Positions 25,398-32,422 of a stretch of 64,000 nucleotides of DNA are shown here, piece after piece (the stretch's first letter is position 1; every line of letters starts with the position of its first letter). The notes under the pieces are model-generated. The model did not search any database and had not been told where the DNA came from. It saw only the letters and a program-made list of their open reading frames with translations. The translations under genes and the position numbers were made by a program. The stretch lies in the NCBI RefSeq assembly GCF_021730615.1, contig NZ_JAJLMN010000001.1, positions 1,674,501 through 1,738,500 on the forward strand. Reading direction: 5' to 3'. The DNA is from Lichenibacterium dinghuense (GTDB lineage: Bacteria > Pseudomonadota > Alphaproteobacteria > Rhizobiales > Beijerinckiaceae).

Positions 25398-26088
25398 CCA
25401 CGTGACGATCGCGGGGGTCGACCTCCTCGCTGACTTCTGCGGGGCGCTGTTCCACGAGGGCGACCGCGTGCTGCTGGTCGCCGACCTCCACCTGGAAAAG
25501 GGCTCCTCCTTCGCCCGGCGCGGCATGATGCTGCCGCCCTACGACACGGCCGCGACGCTGGCCAAGCTCGCCGCCGTCGTGGCGCGCACGAAGCCCCGCC
25601 TCGTCGTGGCGCTCGGCGATTCGTTCCACGACCGCGGCGGCGCGTCCCGGATGGGCGAGGCCGACAGGGCGGCGCTGGGCGCGCTCCAGGCCGGGCGCGA
25701 CTGGCTGTGGCTCGCCGGCAACCACGACCCCGCCCCGCCGGACGGGCTCACGGGCGACACCGCGGATCAGTGGCACCTCGGGCCGCTGACGCTGCGCCAC
25801 GAGCCGACGCCGGGCGCGGACAACCGCGCTGGCGCGGCAGGCGAGATCGCGGGCCACCTCCACCCCGTCGCCATAGTGGCCGGGGCGGGCAGCGCCGTGC
25901 GGCGGCGCTGCTTCGTGTCGGACGGCACGCGCTGCATCATGCCGGCCTTCGGGGCCTATGCGGGCGGGCTCAACTTCCGCCACCCGGCCTTCGCGGGCCT
26001 GCTCAAGGACGGGCGGCGCATCGCCCACGCGCTGGGGCGCGACAGGGTCTACGCCATCCCCGAGAGCCGCTGCCTGTCGGGGGCGTGA
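25390..26088 (+). CDS. pdeM: Ligase-associated DNA damage response endonuclease PdeM
   Basis: A calcineurin-like metallophosphatase of 232 residues from the ATG at 25390 (an ATG at 25318 would add 24 residues with no family similarity). Metal-binding motifs are in order: VADLHLEKGSSF, ALGDSFHDR, LAGNHDP and GHLHP. PdeM is regularly encoded next to the Lhr-type helicase, and the two genes overlap by 8 bp here. It is thought to cleave phosphodiester bonds in damaged DNA. Before the island inserted, this gene would have been convergent with the manganese catalase gene. Confidence 0.87.
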   Translation: MHSHVTIAGVDLLADFCGALFHEGDRVLLVADLHLEKGSSFARRGMMLPPYDTAATLAKLAAVVARTKPRLVVALGDSFHDRGGASRMGEADRAALGALQAGRDWLWLAGNHDPAPPDGLTGDTADQWHLGPLTLRHEPTPGADNRAGAAGEIAGHLHPVAIVAGAGSAVRRRCFVSDGTRCIMPAFGAYAGGLNFRHPAFAGLLKDGRRIAHALGRDRVYAIPESRCLSGA

Positions 26089-26097
26089 GAAACCCAT

Positions 26098-26227
26098 CCT
26101 TCTCCCGTGGAACGGGAGAAGGTGTCGGCGCGGAGCGACGACGGATGAGGGGACGCTCGACCGTCGCGGTTCCCCTCATCCGACCCGACTTCGTCGGGCC
26201 ACCTTCTCCCGCTCTAGCGGGAGAAGG
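26098..26227. repeat. Composite palindromic intergenic element
   Basis: About 130 bp made of nested inverted repeats: CCTTCTCCCG...CGGGAGAAGG at the left, GGATGAGGGG...CCCCTCATCC in the centre, and CCTTCTCCCGCTCTAGCGGGAGAAGG at the right, so the element begins and ends with the same hairpin. This mosaic form is typical of repeated intergenic elements in Hyphomicrobiales. It lies right after pdeM and immediately outside the attL site of the island. Confidence 0.7.
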
Positions 26228-26240
26228 GCGTGTGACGCCT

Positions 26241-26263
26241 ACATCTGCTCCTTCTGGGCGAAG
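26241..26263. other. attL, left attachment site
   Basis: A 23-bp sequence starting ACATCTGCTCC and ending TGGGCGAAG, identical to 47444-47466. It is a displaced copy of the 3' end of the manganese catalase gene. Read on the minus strand, the bases to its left would give CAG ATG TAG, which is the same last two codons plus a TAG stop: the probable pre-insertion end of the catalase gene. Confidence 0.9.
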
Positions 26264-26311
26264 GGCGGAACGCACTGTTTTCCTTGGTGAAATTCGATGT
26301 CCGGCGCGCAT

Positions 26312-26324
26312 TTGTGTACCGGTC
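26312..26324. promoter_or_regulatory. Candidate left integrase arm site
   Basis: TTGTGTACCGGTC occurs here and at 47383-47395 in the same orientation. This copy is exactly 48 bp inside attL; the other is exactly 48 bp inside attR. In the excised circle they would flank the attP core symmetrically, as integrase or excisionase arm sites do. Confidence 0.6.
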
Positions 26325-27037
26325 ATCGGCACCAGCGCCATGCGACGGCCTGCCGCACAGCTTGTTCCGAGATAATTCTATTTATGATCGAAAACCAAAG
26401 TCGATATGGAATTTAGAGCGCCTGCTTTCTAAGTTTCCATAGTAGATAAGCATAATCATCTTTGATATTCTCTTTCTCCTGTATTGCTGAAGCCATCGGA
26501 TTGATAATAGCAGTCACGCCAGCCGCGCCAGCTACCGCAGTTATAGCTGCAGCAGTTCCGGAATAGTAACCAGCCCCGAGCGTCGCCATCACGCTTGTGA
26601 CTGTTGCCATTCCAGCTTTTAATCGACCCAGATTTGCTGCCGCATTGAACTTTCTCTCGATTCGAGAAATCTTTGGACGTACCACATCATGATATATCTC
26701 AGTCGCCTTAGAGCCTTGCCTATGCGCATCACGAATGGCTAATTTAAAGTTCACTCGAAACTCATCGATTATATCTTTTTCATCGATAATGATACGTGTG
26801 ATATCTTCGATTGTGACGTTCTTCAAAACAGGAACAGCTACATCAAATAATGTTTGTCGAAATTCGTCATCAAGGGACGAATCTATGATGAGTGCCTTTT
26901 CTGAGGGTTCACGCTGTCCAAACGTGGTGATTTCCCATACCTCACGCGGTGCGTGATGCGGGACGTCGAGCATCCCCCAATTCTTTGGCGTTTTGCCCGG
27001 ATCAGAGTCCAAATACATCAGGAAACGAAACGGTTTA

Positions 27038-28170
27038 TAGCCCGATTCCGTGAGGATGCGGGGTTGACGGCGGGGTCGCTTTCGATTCGGTTTTGTGTCG
27101 ATGATCAAGCGCCATTTCCTGAGCAAGGACGATCGTGCGCGGCTGACGGGCATCGCGCGGGATGGGCTTGAGGAGCATCGGGTCGCCCGGCGCGCCAACG
27201 CGATCCTTTTGTTGGACAAGGGCTGGAGTTGCGAGCAGGTTTCGGAGGCTCTCCTCCTGGACGACGACACGATCCGGAGCTGGTTCAAGGTTTATCGCGA
27301 GGGCGGCGTACCGGCTCTGGCGCGCTTCGACTTGGCGGGCGGGCACCGCGCCTTGACGGTGGAGCAGCTCACGGCCCTGAAAGCCTGGGCCACGGAGGCG
27401 CTTCCGGCGTCGACACGCGCGATCGGTCATCACATCCGGACGACGTATGGCATGTCGTACACGCGATCCGGTTTGATCAAGCTGATGGCGGCGCTGGATT
27501 TTGTCTGGCGCAAGCCTGACCTTGTGCCCTCGCATCTCGACCTTGCGGCGCAGGAAGCGTTCATCGAGCAGCATGAGCGGCTCCGCAACGGCCTTGGGGC
27601 CGACGAAGCGATCGTCTACGGCGATGCCGTTCACCCGACCCATCAGACGCGACCGGCGGGCGTGTGGATGCCGCGTGGCGCCGACGTCGCGGTTCCTGCG
27701 GCGTCGGGCCGTGATCGCATGAACATCCATGGTGTGATCGACCTGGAGACCGGCGCGACGCGGATGAAGGAAGTGCTTTCGGTCGATGCGCAAAGCACGA
27801 TCGAGCTTCTGACCTCCATCGAGAACGCCTACACGACGATGCGTCGGATCCATGTCTATCTGGACAACGCCCGCTATCATCATGCCCGTGCTGTTCAGGA
27901 TTGGATGAGGCAACCGGGACGGCGCATCGTGCTTCACTTCATCCCGAGTTACTGCCCTCACCTCAACCCGATCGAGCGGCTCTGGGGCGTGATGCACCAG
28001 AACGTCACCCACAACCGGTACTATGCCACATTCAAGGACTTCGCGGAGGCGATCCTGACATTCCTCAAGGAAACGGTCCCGAAGCACTTCAGTCGCTTCT
28101 CATCCCGAATCACCGATAACTTCCGCATCCGAGACCCAAAGGATTCTCGGGTCGTCGCGTCGTAGATGTA
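27038..28170 (+). mobile_element. IS630-family insertion sequence
   Basis: About 1133 bp, flanked by TA at 27036-27037 and 28171-28172, the standard IS630 target duplication. The ends were placed by the criterion that excision restores the reading frame of the interrupted gene; both junctions read TATA, so a shift of two bases is possible. Terminal similarity is weak: both ends contain CCCGA...TC...GGATGCGG. It encodes one transposase on the plus strand. Confidence 0.8.
27095..28165 (+). CDS. IS630-family transposase
   Basis: A 356-residue single-frame transposase. The N-terminal half has a helix-turn-helix (LTGIARDGLEEHRVARRANAILLLDKGWSCEQVSEALLLDDDTIRSW). The DDE catalytic core is intact: Asp in VYGDAVH, Asp in VYLDNARYHHA and Glu in HLNPIERLWGVMH. 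The start is GTG 27095 or ATG 27101. Coding sequence appears undamaged, so it may still be active. Confidence 0.9.
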   Translation: MSMIKRHFLSKDDRARLTGIARDGLEEHRVARRANAILLLDKGWSCEQVSEALLLDDDTIRSWFKVYREGGVPALARFDLAGGHRALTVEQLTALKAWATEALPASTRAIGHHIRTTYGMSYTRSGLIKLMAALDFVWRKPDLVPSHLDLAAQEAFIEQHERLRNGLGADEAIVYGDAVHPTHQTRPAGVWMPRGADVAVPAASGRDRMNIHGVIDLETGATRMKEVLSVDAQSTIELLTSIENAYTTMRRIHVYLDNARYHHARAVQDWMRQPGRRIVLHFIPSYCPHLNPIERLWGVMHQNVTHNRYYATFKDFAEAILTFLKETVPKHFSRFSSRITDNFRIRDPKDSRVVAS

Positions 28171-28653
28171 TAGGTAGCAACCACCCCTCATGAATAAATG
28201 GCGACACCTCTTTCATGAGGTCGTCCACAACACTTCCCGAGTGCAAAGCAAACGCCGGTCGAATTAGGCCTTGTTCACATGCCTCCATAAAGTGTTTCGG
28301 AGCATTCGCAGGAATGGTTATGTCAATTTTTTCCTCACCATCATCCCTAAGAAAGCCAACCTTCTTGGGCCATATCAGAGACATGTTAGGGGATGCCGGC
28401 CCTTCCATCATGGAAAGATCATGCAGCAAAATGCTCGCCTTAATTTTATCAAGGTACTCAGCGTCTGAACCCAGACGAATAACAGATTTCAATTTAGAGA
28501 TATCGTTCTGTACCGCATGAAACGCCTTGAAATTGTCGCTGTAGTGGCTAACTATTTGGTCCGGTTCATTTCGTGATATCTTGCCAAGAGCCTCGAAAAT
28601 TTCCGACATTGAACCACCCCCAGGACTCCATTTAACATATAGGTCTACAAGCC

Positions 28654-28869
28654 ATGCCGACCACTATGCAGACATGTCCTCCCTTGGACGGAACCCGCGT
28701 CTTGTTCCTCAACGTCGACCACGACGGCGTCACCGCGGATGGCGAGCGCTTTGACGTCGATCCCGTGGTCTACCGTGCTCACGCCCGTATCGAGGATGTG
28801 GTGATCCGCTTCCCCGATGGAAAGCTGAAGCTCGTGCAGCGGGTGACACCAGCGCGGCAGCTCGTTTGA
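28654..28869 (+). CDS. Small hypothetical protein
   Basis: A 71-residue soluble protein (starts MPTTMQTCPPLDGTRVLFLNV) made mainly of predicted beta strands: VLFLNVDHDGVTADGERFDV and EDVVIRFPDGKLKLVQRV. An intact frame with a plausible start lies just upstream of the divergent-strand split gene. No family is recognised. Confidence 0.5.
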   Translation: MPTTMQTCPPLDGTRVLFLNVDHDGVTADGERFDVDPVVYRAHARIEDVVIRFPDGKLKLVQRVTPARQLV

Positions 28870-28995
28870 ACTTCATCCCGTTTCAGTCTATACTTTCTCT
28901 GTCGCCGCTCCAGCGACTCCGGCGTTGAACATTCCGCCGGCACCTTGCCCCCGATACTGTCGAGCGTTGCTCCGGGTCGGGGGCCTTCTTCATGG

Positions 28996-29784
28996 TCACT
29001 CCACCACGGCCCCACGGCGCTTCATGCTGATCATCTGTCCCCCGCGTTGGACAGATCGCACCTCCGCCACCAATCTGAGACGCGCCCTGGCCCGGCCAAC
29101 GGTTGTCGGGCTGCACTTCATCTGTCTCGCGATGTCCCGGTCAGCACGAGACGGGTCGGCTTTCAAGACGTCGTCGAGCGTCGACTCAGAGCCATCGATA
29201 GGGCGGGAGTGCCATTCGCGGCTCAGCGAACGCAGACCGTCGATCAAACGGCTCATGTTGTCGCGATCCGAACCGCGTAGCTTTCCACGATCGTTGATCG
29301 CGCTCGCGTGATTCAACAGCTCTTGTATCCGCTGTTCAACGGTTTTGCGCTTGAGCACGACGGGCTTCGATGAAGCACGGCCGCCAGCTATGTCGTTCGG
29401 CGCAAGCGAGACTCCATCGGCCGGCTTCGATCTGTCCACAGTCTGAACAGATGCTTTCTCCTCTGTCATTCTGGCGAGCGTGGCGGCGGCAGTATGCTGC
29501 GCGCGTTCGTCGGCGAGGATGCCGTTAATCCTGTGCGCGATGTTGTACCCAGCCCAGAAGTATGACTTCTGACGTTTCTGGAACGGCGAGCGTGCCTGAT
29601 CTTCAGCGGTCAATGGGACGTCGGGCATCATCCGCCCCACCTTGACGAGGTCGTGCGGCGCGATGCGCTTGCCGTTCACCACGATCGCGGGACGCTGGCC
29701 CGTCCTCCGCGTTTCCGCCAACGCCTCCAACATGGTGCCGAATAATCCACGCAGGTCATCGCCGTCGAAGATCAGATCGCCCAT
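28996..29784 (-). CDS. Putative DNA-binding protein with C-terminal helix-turn-helix
   Basis: A 262-residue protein from the ATG at 29784, chosen because GGAGAG lies 4 nt upstream. (The frame stays open to an ATG at 29862, adding a CPICG motif, but that stretch overlaps two inverted repeats that look like operators.) The C-terminal region DADPSRADRDIARQMKCSPTTVGRARARL-like segment resembles an HTH of replication or partition regulators. Three ATCTGTCC-type inverted repeats lie upstream of and inside the gene, suggesting autoregulation or partition-site binding. The specific role is unknown. Confidence 0.6.
   Translation of the reverse strand: MGDLIFDGDDLRGLFGTMLEALAETRRTGQRPAIVVNGKRIAPHDLVKVGRMMPDVPLTAEDQARSPFQKRQKSYFWAGYNIAHRINGILADERAQHTAAATLARMTEEKASVQTVDRSKPADGVSLAPNDIAGGRASSKPVVLKRKTVEQRIQELLNHASAINDRGKLRGSDRDNMSRLIDGLRSLSREWHSRPIDGSESTLDDVLKADPSRADRDIARQMKCSPTTVGRARARLRLVAEVRSVQRGGQMISMKRRGAVVE
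29033..29056. repeat. ATCTGTCC inverted repeat, copy 1 (inside HTH gene)
   Basis: ATCTGTCC (29033-29040) and its exact complement GGACAGAT (29049-29056) are separated by 8 bp. The same arms recur at 29430-29452 and 29792-29814. Confidence 0.6.
29430..29452. repeat. ATCTGTCC inverted repeat, copy 2 (inside HTH gene)
   Basis: ATCTGTCC (29430-29437) and GAACAGAT (29445-29452), 7 of 8 arm positions paired, with a 7-bp spacer. Confidence 0.5.
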
Positions 29785-29791
29785 CGCCCTC

Positions 29792-29845
29792 TCCTGTCCA
29801 CATATGGGACAGATGGCGAACGCCGGATCAGTCCACAAGGTGGAC
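29792..29845. promoter_or_regulatory. Operator-like inverted repeats upstream of HTH gene
   Basis: TCCTGTCC (29792-29799) pairs with GGACAGAT (29807-29814) across 7 bp, the third copy of the motif seen inside the gene. A second, perfect repeat GTCCAC-AAG-GTGGAC lies at 29831-29845. Both are immediately upstream of the preferred start at 29784, where an autoregulatory site would be expected. Confidence 0.55.
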
Positions 29846-29908
29846 ACATGAGGATTGTCCATACGGGCCGCCCTTGACCCATGAGGAACAAAACCGGAAC
29901 ATGCGCCG

Positions 29909-30211
29909 ATGCGCTTGTCGGCTTATCCCTACGTTGTGGTCCGCATCAGGTGCCGGAACTGCCCGCGCGCCGGCTCTTACAAATTGGCGAGGCTGGCCGA
30001 GAAATTTGGCGCGGAGATCGAGATCGCCGAGTTGGTGATGAAGCTCTCCGCCGACTGCCCGAACCGCTCGATCAAACGACACAAGGGAGAGCATCCCCGC
30101 TGCGGCGCGCACCTCCCCGACGTCGCGGGCTTGCCGGAACCCGAGCCGCCACCAGCGGTCCCACCAGCGCCAGCGTTGCGGGTCGTGGGAGGTGGGCGTG
30201 ACCGATCGTGA
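29909..30211 (+). CDS. Small zinc-ribbon-like protein
   Basis: A 100-residue protein with a Cys pattern suggesting a zinc site: RIRCRNCPRAG near residue 15, SADCPNRS near 50 and PRCGAHLPD near 65, followed by a proline-rich tail. Proteins of this layout (RCRNC...KLARLAEKFGA...L...LSADCP) are common as uncharacterised genes in alphaproteobacterial mobile elements, recalled from memory. It is divergent from the HTH gene. Confidence 0.65.
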   Translation: MRLSAYPYVVVRIRCRNCPRAGSYKLARLAEKFGAEIEIAELVMKLSADCPNRSIKRHKGEHPRCGAHLPDVAGLPEPEPPPAVPPAPALRVVGGGRDRS

Positions 30212-30327
30212 TCGTCCGACAAGCGGGATCGACAAAATCAGATTGACCTTATGTTAATGGCTGTTCATCATTGTCACTAGCGGTTCGAAGAAGCTTCATG
30301 AGCGTCGACCGAACGGGAGGATGAATA

Positions 30328-30531
30328 ATGCGTGCGCTCGGTCCCGCCGCAGTTGCTTCCGCCGCGCTTTGGGCATCACTTGCGTGGTGCTTCGTCGCTG
30401 CTCGCACTGTAATCGGATGCGACCATATCCACCTATGCGCGAGAGAGTTCGGTTTCTACTTGCTCTGTATTGATATCGCCTTCATGGCCGCGCTCGTTTG
30501 GCATGATCGGATCAAGCCTGACAATGGCTGA
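30328..30531 (+). CDS. Small membrane protein
   Basis: A 67-residue protein with two hydrophobic helices (AAVASAALWASLAWCFVAA and FGFYLLCIDIAFMAALVW) separated by a short loop with two Cys (GCDHIHLCAREF). AACGGGAGGATGAATA precedes the ATG, a strong ribosome site. No family is recognised; small membrane proteins are common in prophage accessory regions. Confidence 0.55.
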   Translation: MRALGPAAVASAALWASLAWCFVAARTVIGCDHIHLCAREFGFYLLCIDIAFMAALVWHDRIKPDNG

Positions 30532-30533
30532 CG

Positions 30534-30722
30534 CTATAGCCAATGAACAATGGCGATCACGCCCTTAGTTATGAGCCAAAGTAGAAATACGGACCAGCCG
30601 ATCGTCAGTGATACGATCAGGGTCACGCCGAGGATAAACCCAGAGGTCTTGAGCGATCTCGGTAGACGGCCACGGTTCCGAACTGAGGTCATTTGTGTCA
30701 TCTCGGCACCGCCCCGCTTCAC
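30534..30722 (-). CDS. Small membrane protein
   Basis: A 62-residue protein with a basic N-terminus (RNRGRLPRSLK) and a C-terminal hydrophobic hairpin (SGFILGVTLIVSLTIGWSVFLLWLITKGVIAIVHW). A second ATG in frame at 30701 may be the real start. It is convergent with the preceding small membrane gene, with a 2-bp gap. Confidence 0.5.
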   Translation of the reverse strand: MKRGGAEMTQMTSVRNRGRLPRSLKTSGFILGVTLIVSLTIGWSVFLLWLITKGVIAIVHWL

Positions 30723-30840
30723 TCTCGCCGCGGTTGCAACTCTCGGTACGATACTCTTGTTTCCGTGATCGCTTTTGTAGACTTCGATTCGATGATGGTT
30801 AATGCGACCCCGTGGCCGTGATCACACGCCACCGCCCGTC

Positions 30841-31011
30841 GTCCGCACCTTCCTGTCCGTTGACGTAGGATCGACCTCTATCCGTTGGAGCCTGGTTATC
30901 GTCCGCTAGGATTATGTCCGCTGATCAGTGTGTCCGTTGATTGATTCCGACCCTTACGGACATGCTTTTCGGGCCATCGGATACTGACCGTTAGAGCATA
31001 CCTTAGCGGAC
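30841..31011. repeat. Iteron-like array of GTCCGYTRR motifs
   Basis: Direct copies or near-copies of GTCCGTTGA/GTCCGCTGA lie at 30855, 30881, 30901, 30916, 30932 and 30986, with an inverted copy (TTAGCGGAC) at 31003-31011, spaced about 15-50 bp apart. The 30723-31218 stretch has no convincing gene. Such clustered short repeats are typical of protein-binding arrays at origins or complex operators; which protein binds is unknown. Confidence 0.45.
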
Positions 31012-31053
31012 GCGCAAAAACGCATGGGTCGGCGCTGGGCTGGGTTCGTGACC

Positions 31054-31172
31054 GTCTCGGCGTGCGTTTGTCTCGTATGGATTTAGACCCGCACCGTCCG
31101 GTGTCTCGGAAGTCCCAAACCGGCCCATATGAGACGCGAAATCTGTCTCATCGGATCGTCTCGCTCAGGTAT
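31054..31172. repeat. Cluster of GTCTCG/CGAGAC motifs
   Basis: GTCTC(G/A) or its complement occurs six times in about 120 bp. Two copies form a longer inverted repeat: GTCTCGTATGG at 31070-31080 and CCATATGAGAC at 31125-31135 (10 of 11 paired). The cluster lies in the non-coding region beside the preceding motif array and just past the 3' end of the small HTH gene at 31219. Confidence 0.4.
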
Positions 31173-31218
31173 ACCGATAAGAGTCTGCGCCGAACGCATG
31201 GCTTAGGAATTGACCGGC

Positions 31219-31443
31219 TCAGCGACGGGAAGCGATGGCGCCGGGTGGGCCGTGACGGAGAAGCAGGCGCCAAACCTGCATTGAGGCCCACCGACCGCCG
31301 CGCAAGGCTGGCACGCCACGTGCGTTCAGCGCGTCCGCAATTTCCTGTAACGTCGTCGCTCCGCTCGCTCTCGCCTTTTCGATCTCGGGCAGCGCCGAAT
31401 GCGCCCACGCCCGTGCCTCCGCAACCGTGATGCGCCGATTCAT
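31219..31443 (-). CDS. Small recombinase-associated HTH-like protein
   Basis: A 74-residue protein whose core TLQEIADALNARGVPALRGGRWASMQVWRLLLR matches the DNA-binding HTH segment found in the C-terminal part of serine recombinases and in free-standing small proteins. No catalytic domain is present, so it cannot itself be a recombinase. It may be a DNA-binding accessory factor of the element. Confidence 0.65.
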   Translation of the reverse strand: MNRRITVAEARAWAHSALPEIEKARASGATTLQEIADALNARGVPALRGGRWASMQVWRLLLRHGPPGAIASRR

Positions 31444-31623
31444 CGTCCTGTTCCCATCCCCTGGTTGTCAGTATCGACATACCGGTCGCGGGTTGTGTGG
31501 TCTAGGTGGTCGTTTCAATCGGCGGCATGGGTTGTGCCACCAGCGTCACTCCGTAGCCATAGCTACACAATGAGATGAGGTGGAGCACGTCGACACGATC
31601 TACGCGCGCACTACATCGCCTGC

Positions 31624-31752
31624 ATGATCATCGGCACCAAGCCGCGACCCAGGAACACCAGCGCCACCACCGCCACCCTGCTCGTGCTGACCTTCGTGTT
31701 GTCGCTCATGGTGGCGATCGGCATCGCCGTCGCGGTGATCATCGCGTTCTAG
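31624..31752 (+). CDS. Single-pass membrane micro-protein (42 aa)
   Basis: A 42-codon frame from ATG 31624 to TAG 31750-31752: a short basic N-terminus (MIIGTKPRPRNTSATTA) followed by one long hydrophobic helix (LLVLTFVLSLMVAIGIAVAVIIAF). The sharp split between charged and hydrophobic parts is hard to obtain by chance, but there is no homology evidence. Confidence 0.4.
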   Translation: MIIGTKPRPRNTSATTATLLVLTFVLSLMVAIGIAVAVIIAF

Positions 31753-32422
31753 GACATCATCCAGAATTGATGGCGGCGTGCGCCTCAGTCCGCGTCGAGC
31801 AGCACGGCGTGGTGGCCGTGAAAGGGAAGGCCGGCGTTGGGCAGTGCTAGATGAACGCGGGCGCGCGAAACGCACGAAGGCGCGGAAAGTTCCGAGGGGG
31901 GGGTCGTTTTTTTGTGGCGGAAGGGTGGCGGGTGACGTCGAGCCCCTTTTCAAGTCAGACTCTCCCGCGAGCCTTGTACCTGGATTCCACTTTTGAATGA
32001 TAATTTCCAGAGTTAACGCTATCTGAAATAGTGCGAGCAAGACAAAAGTGGTTTTCGGAGGCCGTCGACCCTCTCCGACGGCATCAACCTCGGGCGCGCA
32101 GCAACAAAAGGGCTTTAATCCCTTGTAGCTCTAACTCTTGCAATCGTGCAAATGGATCAAATCTGGACGTTACTGATCGGTAACATCAGTATCGACACGG
32201 ATTTTGAGCCGCCGTTGCAGGTTCTTCGGGTCGGTGATAAGGAACTTATCGGGAACATTGTCCCGCCACGAAACCCTCACCCCTTGCCGGGGGCGAGGTT
32301 CGCGCGGTGAAGTCGGTATTCAAGGAACGTCAGACCCCCTTGATATCGGAATCATCCCTCTCCTGCAACACCTGTTGCGGGCTCGGGAACGCGCGGCCTC
32401 GTTAGATTTGAACGATTGCCCG
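31753..32422. other. Non-coding control region before the replicator gene
   Basis: About 670 bp with no convincing gene. It holds a run of eight G followed shortly by seven T (31895-31913), an inverted repeat AAGGG-N7-CCCTT near 32108-32124, and overlapping palindromes at 32169-32188. These sit upstream of the replicator gene on its strand, so promoter and control sites for it are likely here. Confidence 0.5.
32169..32190. promoter_or_regulatory. Overlapping palindromes upstream of the replicator gene
   Basis: GTTACTGATCGGTAAC (32169-32184) is a palindrome with one mismatched pair, and it overlaps ACTGAT-N7-ATCAGT (32172-32190), a second inverted repeat sharing its bases. Two mutually overlapping symmetric sites about 230 bp before the gene suggest a switch-like operator; binding proteins are unknown. 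Confidence 0.45.

Larger units (their letters stand above)
26413..28609 (-). pseudogene. AT-rich gene of unknown function split by an IS630 element
   Basis: Two minus-strand pieces flank the IS630 element: 28609-28172 (146 codons, starting MSEIFEALGKISRNEPDQIV) and 27036-26413 (207 codons plus stop). Removing the IS and one TA joins them in frame (WLLP-KPFRFLMY), giving a 353-residue protein. The C-terminal part has predicted helices and two hydrophobic segments (MATVTSVMATLGAGYYSG and AAAITAVAGAAGVTAI) before a charged end, so it may insert into a membrane. No family is recognised. The base composition is much more AT-rich than anything else in the window, marking a foreign cargo gene. Confidence 0.75.

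Noticed and set aside
26413-27288. 291-residue minus-strand protein read through the IS630 left end
   Set aside because: The N-terminal 84 residues are translated from the IS630 transposase antisense; the true gene continues on the other side of the IS.
28996-29862. Longer start at 29862 for the HTH gene
   Set aside because: The ATG at 29784 has the better ribosome site, and the extra region overlaps inverted repeats that look like operators. Not fully excluded because the extension has a CPICG motif.
31778-31996. 72-codon plus-strand frame
   Set aside because: Runs through homopolymer tracts and has shadow-like Arg/Gly composition.
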